Positions 1 to 7,574 of a DNA stretch of 64,000 bases are shown piece after piece (position 1 is the stretch's first letter; every line of letters begins with the position of its first letter). Position numbers and translations under genes: made by a program. The notes below the pieces were generated by a model. It was given only the letters and a program-made list of their open reading frames with translations, ran no database searches and was not told where the DNA came from. Source of the stretch: Desulfovibrionaceae bacterium. GTDB lineage: Bacteria; Desulfobacterota; Desulfovibrionia; Desulfovibrionales; Desulfovibrionaceae. Location of the stretch: assembly GCA_028689675.1 (NCBI GenBank), contig JAQVCS010000009.1, forward strand, positions 1-64,000, read 5' to 3'.

Positions 1-200
1 ATAAAACCAAAACGCGGGGAAAAGAATAAAATCCCTGTAGTGTAGGGGCAAGCTGGCTTGGTATACTTGAGGATAGATAAACAATGTGCCCCTGCATATA
101 CATAAAACAATGCCCTGCTCAGCGTAAAGCTGCGTGGGGCTTTTCAATTTTGAGGTGGATTTTAAGCGGTGAACTGGATACATTATGGACAAAAAGAGGC
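1..200. other. Intergenic sequence at window edge
   Basis: AT-rich sequence downstream of the first Fic gene. It holds a loose inverted repeat, GGGGCA near 46 and TGCCCC near 96. I see no convincing gene here. If the accessory island continues to the left, an integrase could lie beyond the edge. Confidence 0.4.
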
Positions 201-1304
201 TCACTCCTTACAAAAAACATAATGCGTGCTTCTGCCGCCGCCTTCGCCTTGTTGTACTATACCAAAATCAACTAGCTCTTTTAGGTCACGCAATGCCGTA
301 TCGGAAGAGCATTTGGCGAGCTTGGCATATTTGCTGTTATTGAGTTTGCCTTCAAAACCATCGAGCAAACGGTTGATGACTGTACGCTGACGTTCATTGA
401 GGGTGAACATATTTGCTCTTTTCCATATATCAGCTTTGCGCTGAACCTGTGACATAATGTTTTCTGCGGCATCAAGGGCATGATGGAATAGAGAAATATA
501 CCACATAAGCCATGCTGTTATATCAAGGTCGCCTTTTTGTGTTTGTTCAAGTATCTGATAATAAGTTTCTTTTTCACGCTCTATCTGCGCTGTAAGGCTG
601 TAATAGCGTTGCTCTGTCTCTTCGCTCTTGGCAAGTACATAATCGGCTATGGTGCGGGCTATGCGTCCGTTACCATCCTCAAAGGGATGGATGGTTAAAA
701 AGTAAAGGTGCGCTATGGCAGACTTTATCACGGGATCAATGTCGTTTTCCGTATTGAGCCACTGTAAATAGCCTTCCATTTCCTTTTCTATGCGTTGGGC
801 AGACGGTGCTTCAAAATGCACTGTCTCATGCCCTATGCGTCCTGAAACTACCTGCATAGGGCCGCTTGCCTCCGTCCGCCATGCAGCGACATGAATTTTG
901 TGCAGCCCTGAATAACCAGTAGGAAAAAGGCTTGCGTGCCAGCCTAGCAAACGTTCTTTTGTGAGAGCTTGTATGTGATTTTGGGTAGCATCCAGCATGA
1001 CATCCACAAAGCCTTCCACATTCCGCTCTGCCTTAGTCAGCCCGCCAATATTCACCCCGAGCTTCTGTGCCAAGGATGAACGCACTTGTAAAGTGCTGAA
1101 TGCTTCTCCCTCAATAGCCGCAGACATACTGATACTAGCTGTAAGAGCCTCAAGACTTGCCTCTGTCTGCAAAGAAAAACCAAACGACTTCATACGCCCC
1201 AGAAGTATACCTTGCTTATAGCGGGCTTGTGCTAGAGCAGTGGCAAGGCTTGCTGTATCCCACCGAAACTGCGCCCAATCTTCACGTTGATGTATGTATT
1301 GCAT
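201..1304 (-). CDS. Fic family protein, class II (N-terminal inhibitory helix)
   Basis: 367 residues. The Fic core motif HPFEDGNGRIAR is intact at about residues 206-217 (catalytic His206), so AMP or another phosphate-linked moiety could be transferred to a target protein. An inhibitory motif SAAIEG at residues 61-66 matches (S/T)xxxE(G/N), with Glu65 as the predicted autoinhibitory residue; this N-terminal placement defines class II Fic proteins. The C-terminal 80 residues look like a winged-helix domain (Asp/Thr-Ala-Leu-Arg-Asp-Leu pattern), as in many Fic-HTH proteins. An AGGGG Shine-Dalgarno lies 6 nt before ATG 1304. The gene is in the accessory island and a second, unrelated-class Fic gene follows upstream. 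The target is unknown. Family assignment is secure; toxin or regulatory role is inference. Confidence 0.9.
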   Translation of the reverse strand: MQYIHQREDWAQFRWDTASLATALAQARYKQGILLGRMKSFGFSLQTEASLEALTASISMSAAIEGEAFSTLQVRSSLAQKLGVNIGGLTKAERNVEGFVDVMLDATQNHIQALTKERLLGWHASLFPTGYSGLHKIHVAAWRTEASGPMQVVSGRIGHETVHFEAPSAQRIEKEMEGYLQWLNTENDIDPVIKSAIAHLYFLTIHPFEDGNGRIARTIADYVLAKSEETEQRYYSLTAQIEREKETYYQILEQTQKGDLDITAWLMWYISLFHHALDAAENIMSQVQRKADIWKRANMFTLNERQRTVINRLLDGFEGKLNNSKYAKLAKCSSDTALRDLKELVDFGIVQQGEGGGRSTHYVFCKE

Positions 1305-1337
1305 ATATGCCCCTTTTGCGATGAATACTCCCTTTAT

Positions 1338-1358
1338 TCACCGTAAATTATGCGGTGA
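1338..1358. promoter_or_regulatory. Dyad upstream of the class II fic gene
   Basis: TCACCG (1338-1343) and CGGTGA (1353-1358) form a perfect 6-bp dyad around an AT-rich centre that could hold a minus-strand -10 element. It sits about 35 bp before the fic start, which is the right place for an operator, perhaps bound by the protein's own winged-helix domain (inference). Confidence 0.4.
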
Positions 1359-1406
1359 TTATAGCGACTATTCCCTGCAAAGTCAAAATATTCCCATACG
1401 ATTAAA

Positions 1407-1443
1407 AGACCGCAGGTATGCTAAGAGGGCGTACCTGCGGTCT
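1407..1443 (-). terminator. Strong hairpin between the two fic genes
   Basis: A perfect 12-bp stem, AGACCGCAGGTA with TACCTGCGGTCT, and a 13-nt loop. On the minus strand it is followed by TTTTAAT. It lies about 180 nt past the stop of the second Fic gene, in the 1305-1623 intergenic stretch, which otherwise holds no gene I can see. Confidence 0.6.
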
Positions 1444-1623
1444 AAAAGGCTTTTTAACCTTGTTTGAACGATTTAATTAAACTATCAGCCTAATATCCGA
1501 ATAGTTATGCCGTACCTTTTAGAGAAATTTCTTTTCTTCTCCTTGGTCTACCGTTAGCAAGCATGACTGTGTGTAGATGAGTATGATGGAATTTCTATTC
1601 AATGCGGCATATTAAGTGTTGTT

Positions 1624-2163
1624 CTAATCACAATCTTCATAGAAGTAAGACTGCTCAATGCCCTTAAAAATAACATCGCGGTCGTCCACTGCGTTCGTAA
1701 GAGACGGCTGAATGAGGAAACGCAATTCAAGATCATTGACAGGACTGCGCTCCATAGCCTGCAAATAGGCTTCCTTGCCAATTTTTTGCCAGTCCACAAT
1801 ACAGAGGAGACGCTTTTTAAGTATCATGTCCAACCATATCCGTGTGGCACGCCCATTACCTTCACTAAAGGGATGGGCGATGTTCATCTCAACGTACTTC
1901 GCAATAATTTCCTCGAAAGTCCCTTCAGGCATCTTTTCAATAACTACCAATATTTCTTTAAGGTAGAGGCAGTTGGCAAAACGGAAATTACCTTTGGCTA
2001 TGTTCACCGTGCGGATTTGCCCCGCAAAGTCGTAAAGCCCAGCGAACAGGCGGGTATGAATGGCCTGAAGCCCTTTCAGCGTACCTACTTCTATAGCATC
2101 AATGTCACCGCTAGCAAAGAGCTGACGGGCATTTTCAAGGCTTTGTGCGTCCAGTGACTTCAT
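1624..2163 (-). CDS. Fic family protein, class III (C-terminal inhibitory helix)
   Basis: 179 residues from the chosen ATG at 2163, which has AGGAA about 8 nt upstream; the reading frame stays open to 2280, but that extension has no ribosome site. The Fic motif [12 protein letters not shown] is at residues 97-108. The protein ends in [17 protein letters not shown] at residues 172-176 fits the C-terminal inhibitory (S/T)xxxE motif of class III Fic proteins such as the Neisseria enzyme, here followed by Asp rather than Gly/Asn. It should therefore be a self-restrained AMP-transferase, with Glu176 blocking ATP gamma-phosphate orientation (family knowledge). It is transcribed away from the parB-like gene, and the 197-bp gap between the two starts should hold both promoters. 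Confidence 0.9.
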   Translation of the reverse strand: MKSLDAQSLENARQLFASGDIDAIEVGTLKGLQAIHTRLFAGLYDFAGQIRTVNIAKGNFRFANCLYLKEILVVIEKMPEGTFEEIIAKYVEMNIAHPFSEGNGRATRIWLDMILKKRLLCIVDWQKIGKEAYLQAMERSPVNDLELRFLIQPSLTNAVDDRDVIFKGIEQSYFYEDCD

Positions 2164-2360
2164 GACAGAGTTCCTATACAGGTCGTTGTTAACATTTTGT
2201 GATGTTGTTGAGTGCCACACAGAAAGCAAGTCTGTGCTATGATAGGGTATTTTTCTTGTGATAACCATGCTCCTAGACAAAAAGTATTATCTGGTTATCT
2301 ATCTCAAAGATACCTCATCATACAGATTCGATCAAGATAAAAAACACATAGGAGATGTTT

Positions 2361-3182
2361 ATGAGCGAAGAAGCTACCGTTGCCCCGCAGGAAGCACCTA
2401 CCGAAGAACCCACCGTTGCCTTGCAAGAAAACGATATTGTAGGTCAGCAGTATGAAATTCCCATCGACAAGATTAGCACGAATCCCGATCAGCCGAGAAA
2501 GATTATCGACACCGCAGAACTGAATGTGCTGATAGAATCCATCCGCGAAAATGGTCTATTGCAGGCTATCGCTGTTCAGCCACAAAAGGAAGGAACATAC
2601 CTGATAGTGGCAGGTGAGCGCAGATACCAAGCATATAAGGAATTGGGAAAAAAGACGATTCCCGCACGGATTGTCAGCGGGGAAGTTCAGGATTTAGCGC
2701 TTATTGAGAACATTATTCGTTCAGATTTAAGCGCGATGGAACGCGCCATGGCTATGTCTGAATACATGAGCAGGCATAATCTGAAGCGCCATAAGCCACT
2801 GGCAGAACTCTTTGGCCTTTCAAAAAATAGTATATCTGAAATTTTATCTCTAAATAAGCTTGATAAAGAAATCCAAGATAAAGTATTAGGAAAGAAGGAA
2901 TATCCACTGCGTAAACTTGTAGCCATTGCACGCAAGCGGGATACAGAGCAGCAACAGGCAGCCTTTGCGAAACTAGAGGCCAAGGTGAGCCGCTCAACAA
3001 CCATCGCTGCGGTTGACTCCAGCCCGCGCTTTGATGCAGAACGGGCAAATAAGCGACTGGTTAGAATCAACACAGAACTCACCAAACTCATGGCGCATGA
3101 AACAGATTTACCTCAATTGAAGTGCAAGCTGGAGGACATCCAAGTCACAGTGAGCAATCTGCTGTCAAAAACTTCAGTCTAG
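2361..3182 (+). CDS. ParB/RepB/Spo0J-type nucleoid or plasmid partition protein
   Basis: 273 residues from ATG 2361. AGGAG at 2350-2354 is 6 nt away, whereas the in-frame ATG at 2355 directly abuts it. ParB N-terminal nuclease/CTPase-type motifs are visible: a NPDQPRK segment near 41, GERRYQAY (85-92) and ENIIRSDL (116-123). An HTH follows near 148-163 (LAELFGLSKNSISEIL). No ParA gene is in the window, so it could be an orphan partition protein or a ParB-like regulator of the island's replication module. It is the only plus-strand gene in the left island. Confidence 0.85.
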   Translation: MSEEATVAPQEAPTEEPTVALQENDIVGQQYEIPIDKISTNPDQPRKIIDTAELNVLIESIRENGLLQAIAVQPQKEGTYLIVAGERRYQAYKELGKKTIPARIVSGEVQDLALIENIIRSDLSAMERAMAMSEYMSRHNLKRHKPLAELFGLSKNSISEILSLNKLDKEIQDKVLGKKEYPLRKLVAIARKRDTEQQQAAFAKLEAKVSRSTTIAAVDSSPRFDAERANKRLVRINTELTKLMAHETDLPQLKCKLEDIQVTVSNLLSKTSV

Positions 3183-3323
3183 CAAAAAGTTCGGCACGCC
3201 GATTTTTCAGAAGGGACTTCAGCAAAGTCTGGCTGCATAGCGGGTACTCAGCATGGATTATAGACAAGAAATAGCATTTTTATTGTTACAACAAGGTTCG
3301 AGACCATAGGACTGTATAGGGCT

Positions 3324-3358
3324 AAGACAAACCACCCCCTAAGGAGGTGGTTTGTCTT
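3324..3358. terminator. Hairpin between convergent genes
   Basis: A perfect 13-bp stem, AAGACAAACCACC with GGTGGTTTGTCTT, with a 9-nt loop. It lies between the parB-like gene (+) and the 107-aa gene (-, stop at 3360), so it can serve both. The T-run is weak on either side. The 3183-3323 stretch before it holds no gene I can see. Confidence 0.6.
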
Positions 3359-3359
3359 G

Positions 3360-3683
3360 TTATCTCCTCAGCTCTTTAATCAATTCATCAGCTTCTCTTC
3401 CGAGTAACTGCCCAGAATTTTTACGGTATCTACTGGAACAAATAACCTCAAGATTTTTTCTCTGTTGATCTGCAAGCATAGCAAGCAAATTGAGCTGTTT
3501 CTCACTGACGGGCTTATTACCGCCACCAGCAAGCCGTCCCTTATCATCACTTTGTGTACCAAAGCTGGAGGACGAGACGCTGCTATTTGGAAGAGGCATC
3601 GTGACCGTGAAGGTTATTTCTTGAGTGTTCTGGTTGACGTGATAGTTTTCGATTCTGGCATTATTATTGAAATCGTAATTCAT
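3360..3683 (-). CDS. Small island protein, possible recombination/replication accessory
   Basis: 107 residues with a GAGGTG Shine-Dalgarno before ATG 3683. The N-terminal half is low complexity (Asn/Ser/Thr-rich). The C-terminal half has the pattern KPVSEKQLNLLAML, then Tyr/Gly, then EADELIKELRR. This resembles the short C-terminal module found in many phage single-strand annealing or DNA-metabolism accessory proteins (inference from pattern, weak). It sits 12 nt downstream of the AlpA-like gene and is probably co-transcribed with it. Confidence 0.6.
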   Translation of the reverse strand: MNYDFNNNARIENYHVNQNTQEITFTVTMPLPNSSVSSSSFGTQSDDKGRLAGGGNKPVSEKQLNLLAMLADQQRKNLEVICSSRYRKNSGQLLGREADELIKELRR

Positions 3684-3695
3684 GATGCACCTCGT

Positions 3696-4016
3696 TTAAT
3701 CAGAAGAGAGTTTATTTCTAAGCCACATGATGAAATCATTTTTCTCATAAGCAACCTTTTTTCCTATCTTGATCTTTATTCTTGGACCAGCATTATTTGC
3801 GTCCAGATTGCTTAATGTCTTTGCGCTAAAGATACCTCCCATGCTCTGTGATGCAGTTTCCCTTGTAAAAACAGGGGGCAGAGCCTTAGCCAAGGCAATA
3901 AAAAAGCTGCTTTTATCTGTCCACGATGTATAAAATGTATTTGTATTCATAGCATCCTCGTAATAGGTTGATACATGCCCATTCAGGTCATAATATATAG
4001 CAAAAGGGAGAGACAT
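3696..4016 (-). CDS. Excisionase/AlpA-like HTH DNA-binding protein
   Basis: 106 residues from ATG 4016, which has GGAG 6 nt upstream. The frame stays open into the iteron block at 4056-4082, giving a spurious CKLCKLCK leader that I reject. The C-terminal half reads GGIFSAKTLSNLDANNAGP, then RIKIKIGKKVAYEKNDFIMWLRNK. This is the typical MerR-like winged HTH of AlpA/Xis-type proteins (helix, G-P, basic wing, WL recognition end). It is probably a regulator or directionality factor of the island. It lies directly downstream of the primase gene with an iteron cluster between them. Confidence 0.65.
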   Translation of the reverse strand: MSLPFAIYYDLNGHVSTYYEDAMNTNTFYTSWTDKSSFFIALAKALPPVFTRETASQSMGGIFSAKTLSNLDANNAGPRIKIKIGKKVAYEKNDFIMWLRNKLSSD

Positions 4017-4055
4017 CTGCCTCTCCCTTTTGGATTTGCCTGTATCAAACTGAGT

Positions 4056-4082
4056 TTTGCACAATTTGCACAGCTTGCACAA
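4056..4082. repeat. Triple 9-bp iteron cluster, copy A
   Basis: Three tandem 9-mers: TTTGCACAA, TTTGCACAG, CTTGCACAA. They are followed at 4091-4102 by GATATACCCCCC. The same block occurs in inverted orientation at 6983-7030, so the two copies bracket the primase gene. Likely a protein-binding array (replication initiator or regulator). Confidence 0.75.
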
Positions 4083-4113
4083 GCGTTTTTGATATACCCC
4101 CCGTTAAATTAAT

Positions 4114-6948
4114 TTAGAACGGATCACTAAGCTGTTCATAATCTTTTTTTTTCGACATCTTCAAGCATATACCTCTTTTCCTATCTTGACTGCTTCCTTC
4201 CCATATCTGCTCCTTTACTTTCCCATTCTTCGTCAATATGAGCCTATCCTCAGATTTGAGAGCTTCAACAAGGGTAGTATATTGATGCTTCTTACAGTAA
4301 TTTGTTTCAATATACCAACGTGGAATGAAGTAGTATGAATACCCGCCTTCACTGACCTCTTTGATACAATCTTGGAATCTGAATTTATTTTCTATATCAC
4401 AGTCATTGAGCAATGTATCCAGACACTGCTGTGTTTCGATATCGTATTTTCCTCCATTGTCTTTAATCCATTGTTCAAAACAAAAGTCTATAGCCTTAAA
4501 TGCGTTTCCTTTTTTCCATGGAAGCAATTTTATATAGATAGCATATTCTCCAACTGCTGCGAGTAATGCGAGGTGTTCAAGTACACGCTGGCTCTGGCTG
4601 GATAGTGCAGCTATATCTTTAGAATCACGATACTCCTTCATTAAAACTTCTATGTCGGATTTCACTTCATCAGGATATTTTAGGATATGATGAATAATAT
4701 CCATGAATATAATTCCACTATTTTCCTTTGCAGCATTTTTGAGATAATCTGCAAATTCTCTATCTGACATATCTTTCGGCACTGTGTAAAATGCCTTATG
4801 ACCAGTACCACATTCAGCATGGATTCCAATACAGCGGACGTCTTGTCCAGCCATCATCTGACTTCGTGTGCTCTCGCTGATCTTCTCACGCGATGTCAGC
4901 TCCCCAGAGGAAAGAAAGGTCAATAGCCATGAAGCGACCCTTCTATTGCCGCCTCGCTTATCCGCACGGGCTTTTCCTTTTCCGTTAGCCAGCATGTACA
5001 ACACTGTGGAGAATACATCCGCATTCGCCTGTCCTACCTCATCTAAGAGTAAGCATCCATCATTATGCCATTCAGCGAGACTCTCCAGTCCATTATCCGT
5101 TGCTCGCCAAGATAGCATTCTGCCTCCTGTTACGGAACGTGCTACCTCCAATGCCGTTGTTTTACCAGATGAAGATGCACCAAATAGGTGAACCCCGAAA
5201 CCCGAGTGATTGCAGAGAGCGAGAAATGGACCTGTCAGTGCTACCATAATGGAGAGTTGAAGAATCGGGTTATCTTCGCAATAAGTGGCTACATGTTTCT
5301 GCCAACTTTCAAGTGAGCCTGTTGTCCGATAAACTGGTTCTGAAGGCTTTCTAAACAGTATGGCCTTAATAAGACCATTACAGGTATCAAACGGCAGATA
5401 TTGAGCGAAGCCTTTACCAACCCAACCATGTTTGTAAGAAATTGTGGCAAAATTTGTAGGATTTGTAGCCCTCAAATATGAAAGGACAAGGTGTTTTGAG
5501 CCCTTCTTGCCATCAATTGCGAGACCATAATCAGATAGTGTAGTAATAGCTTCTTCACCACTCTCACTATTCAGAGAGCTGTATGAGACTAGGCACAACT
5601 GTTTCTCTCCTTTAGGGTTGGTGACCTCAACGTACTTTGACCAATTAGCTTTCTCTGCGTCACAGCATTGCGCGATGACTTCAATTCGTGAAGAGAACTT
5701 TGTTGCCTCTGGCCCATATTTCCCTTCATAAATGTAATAAAGTCCATCATCCTTCACTTCAAAACTATTGATATTTATATTTCTAGAATGTTCTTTCATA
5801 TATAGTTCATGAGGACTCCTTACTCCACACGTCATCTCGCACTGATAGCATTTCTGAACTGAAGAACAAGTTATATTGCTATACTTTTTTGCATTTTTTA
5901 ACTTCAGATTCGCCTTAGAGCGATTATATCGAGAAGGATCACGGCTACTGATAGAGTGAAAAAACGCCATCCCGACACGTCCAAGATTTGTACAAATACA
6001 AGCAAGTGAAAACCATTGTTCTTCTGTAACCTCTTTGGGATGTTGCTCACAATATTTGATAAACGTGCACCTTGTAAGATGCGTAGTTATGTCGCCAAGC
6101 TTTCCTTTCATTGAGGGACATGCTATATATTGCAAACAATTTGTAAATATTTCATTAAGCTTTTTTGACACAGAGATTGAAGATGTATTGTATTCAGCAT
6201 ACGGCCTTTGGCTCTTGACAATATTAAGGAAGAATTGCGTATCATTATTTATAAGTTCATTGTACGATACAGAGACTTTATATTTACTATCTGCTCTGCG
6301 GATATTGGGTAGCCGTAGCAACTGGCCTTTACCCCCCTTAAAAAAGTTGGTATCAATACAGAACAGGTTATTCATAACGCCAGATTGCCTTTGAAGAATA
6401 TCTTTATATGGACTCTCCATAATCTCTTGGTGACCCATCCTGCTTATCGTATCGAATATTTCCTTATATATTTCATGCAGCATAGGATGACCAAGTTCTG
6501 AGCCTATAAGTTCTCGGGGGATAATCACATGAAAGCCCTTTCCCCCACTTGCAAAATAACGTAACATTTCTGGATCAATATCATATTTCATTGTGATGTG
6601 ATAAAGAAATGCCCGTACATATTGCAGTGCTAGACCAACATCCCCTATTATCTTACTACCTGTAGGTGAAGTCTCATCGCTAACCTCACTTTTCACATCA
6701 AAGTCAAGTACCATGTCTCCGAATCTGTATGGCTCATTTCGCTCATCAAAGGAATGGCTGAACTCAAAACATGAAATAGCGGTATAACCATCTTTTATCG
6801 CCTGCTCACGACCTTCTTTTGTGGCTGGATACTCTTTCCACTTGCGATCCTTTCCAGCTCTTGTAGCCTGCTCAGCGTCAGAATATCCTGCGTATATGAT
6901 ATTTTCTGTGATAGCACTATCTTTAACTTGTACGTCTATAACATCCAT
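4114..6948 (-). CDS. Archaeo-eukaryotic primase fused to DUF927-type helicase
   Basis: 944 residues; AAAGGAG lies 8 nt before ATG 6948. The N-terminal third carries AEP primase signatures: LDFDVK with the metal-binding Asp pair at about 82-84, and SGGKGFHV at 134-141, equivalent to the sGxxGxH nucleotide-binding motif. A Cys cluster at about 361, 367, 370 and 374 could bind zinc. The C-terminal part holds a P-loop ATPase of DUF927 type, with Walker A GASSSGKTT at 590-598 and Walker B LLLDEVGQ at 633-640. It is thus a self-contained primase-helicase for a plasmid, phage or satellite replicon. It is flanked by inverted iteron clusters that may be its binding sites or operators. Domain calls are from motifs; substrate and replicon are inferred. 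Confidence 0.85.
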   Translation of the reverse strand: MDVIDVQVKDSAITENIIYAGYSDAEQATRAGKDRKWKEYPATKEGREQAIKDGYTAISCFEFSHSFDERNEPYRFGDMVLDFDVKSEVSDETSPTGSKIIGDVGLALQYVRAFLYHITMKYDIDPEMLRYFASGGKGFHVIIPRELIGSELGHPMLHEIYKEIFDTISRMGHQEIMESPYKDILQRQSGVMNNLFCIDTNFFKGGKGQLLRLPNIRRADSKYKVSVSYNELINNDTQFFLNIVKSQRPYAEYNTSSISVSKKLNEIFTNCLQYIACPSMKGKLGDITTHLTRCTFIKYCEQHPKEVTEEQWFSLACICTNLGRVGMAFFHSISSRDPSRYNRSKANLKLKNAKKYSNITCSSVQKCYQCEMTCGVRSPHELYMKEHSRNININSFEVKDDGLYYIYEGKYGPEATKFSSRIEVIAQCCDAEKANWSKYVEVTNPKGEKQLCLVSYSSLNSESGEEAITTLSDYGLAIDGKKGSKHLVLSYLRATNPTNFATISYKHGWVGKGFAQYLPFDTCNGLIKAILFRKPSEPVYRTTGSLESWQKHVATYCEDNPILQLSIMVALTGPFLALCNHSGFGVHLFGASSSGKTTALEVARSVTGGRMLSWRATDNGLESLAEWHNDGCLLLDEVGQANADVFSTVLYMLANGKGKARADKRGGNRRVASWLLTFLSSGELTSREKISESTRSQMMAGQDVRCIGIHAECGTGHKAFYTVPKDMSDREFADYLKNAAKENSGIIFMDIIHHILKYPDEVKSDIEVLMKEYRDSKDIAALSSQSQRVLEHLALLAAVGEYAIYIKLLPWKKGNAFKAIDFCFEQWIKDNGGKYDIETQQCLDTLLNDCDIENKFRFQDCIKEVSEGGYSYYFIPRWYIETNYCKKHQYTTLVEALKSEDRLILTKNGKVKEQIWEGSSQDRKRGICLKMSKKKDYEQLSDPF

Positions 6949-7003
6949 CGAATTACTCCTTTGTATTATTAATAAGAAAAAAGGGGGGGTATATCATTTT
7001 AGG

Positions 7004-7030
7004 TTGTGCGAGCTGTGCAAATTGTGCAAA
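7004..7030. repeat. Triple 9-bp iteron cluster, copy B (inverted)
   Basis: TTGTGCGAG, CTGTGCAAA and TTGTGCAAA in tandem are the reverse complement of copy A at 4056-4082 with two mismatches. GGGGGGGTATATC at 6983-6995 is the counterpart of GATATACCCCCC. It lies 55-82 bp upstream of the primase start, so it may also be the primase operator. Confidence 0.75.
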
Positions 7031-7511
7031 ATAAATTCTTACATGGTGCCAATTCATGTATAATGCTGTAATGGGACGATATGGGCATTAACCATTATAT
7101 ACTAATAAAAGATATCAGTTAGGTGAGCTACACCGAGTATCAGCGTCATCTCAGGTGCTGTCTCGGGCTTTCTGCACCATAGGGAAGATTGCCTATAGGT
7201 GAACAATACTTTGGAACTGTTGGCTGGTGTACCTATCATGCTTATGCCTACCCTAGCCCACCATCCCCCAAGAAGGACGGCGGTGCTAACTATGGCTGGA
7301 CTATGCGAGCTAGGGTCGCATCTATTTGTAAGGCGTAATCACTAGGCGTGATTGGCAAAACAGATTGGGTGACAGACAAGCATGTATATTCACATTTTTT
7401 TACTCCGCCTATTTTTGGGCACTAGTTTGGCATATTGAATTTATTGGATATAATATTTTTCGCCCGTCTGATTCCTCCGCAAATCCTGCTTATTCAAGGC
7501 GAATAAGCAAC
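7031..7511. other. Long intergenic stretch with several hairpins
   Basis: I find no supported protein gene in these 480 bp. Small dyads are visible: GGTG/CACC near 7121-7134, GGTGC/GCACC near 7153-7177, and AATCAC/GTGATT near 7338-7354. The central 7120-7370 part is less AT-rich than its flanks. It could hold the island's replication origin, a structured RNA, or the remains of a gene; the sequence alone does not decide. Confidence 0.4.
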
Positions 7512-7567
7512 AAAAAAAGCCCCCTCCCAGCCGCGAACATGGTGTATTTTCGGAGAAAGAGGGGGCT
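7512..7567 (-). terminator. Terminator of the helicase gene
   Basis: AGCCCCCTC (7519-7527) pairs with GAGGGGGCT (7559-7567). On the minus strand this is followed by a run of seven T (A-run 7512-7518). It starts 8 nt past the helicase stop codon. Confidence 0.8.
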
Positions 7568-7574
7568 GTCAACG

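Noticed and set aside
2164..2280. 39-residue N-terminal extension of the class III Fic protein
   Set aside because: No ribosome site at 2280; the ATG at 2163 has AGGAA and gives the length usual for this class.
4017..4082. N-terminal CKLCKLCK extension of the AlpA-like protein
   Set aside because: The apparent Cys repeat is the translation of the iteron DNA; the ATG at 4016 has a proper Shine-Dalgarno site.
6821..7063. 80-codon plus-strand frame ending in CELCKLCKI
   Set aside because: It overlaps the primase start and runs through iteron copy B; no ribosome site.
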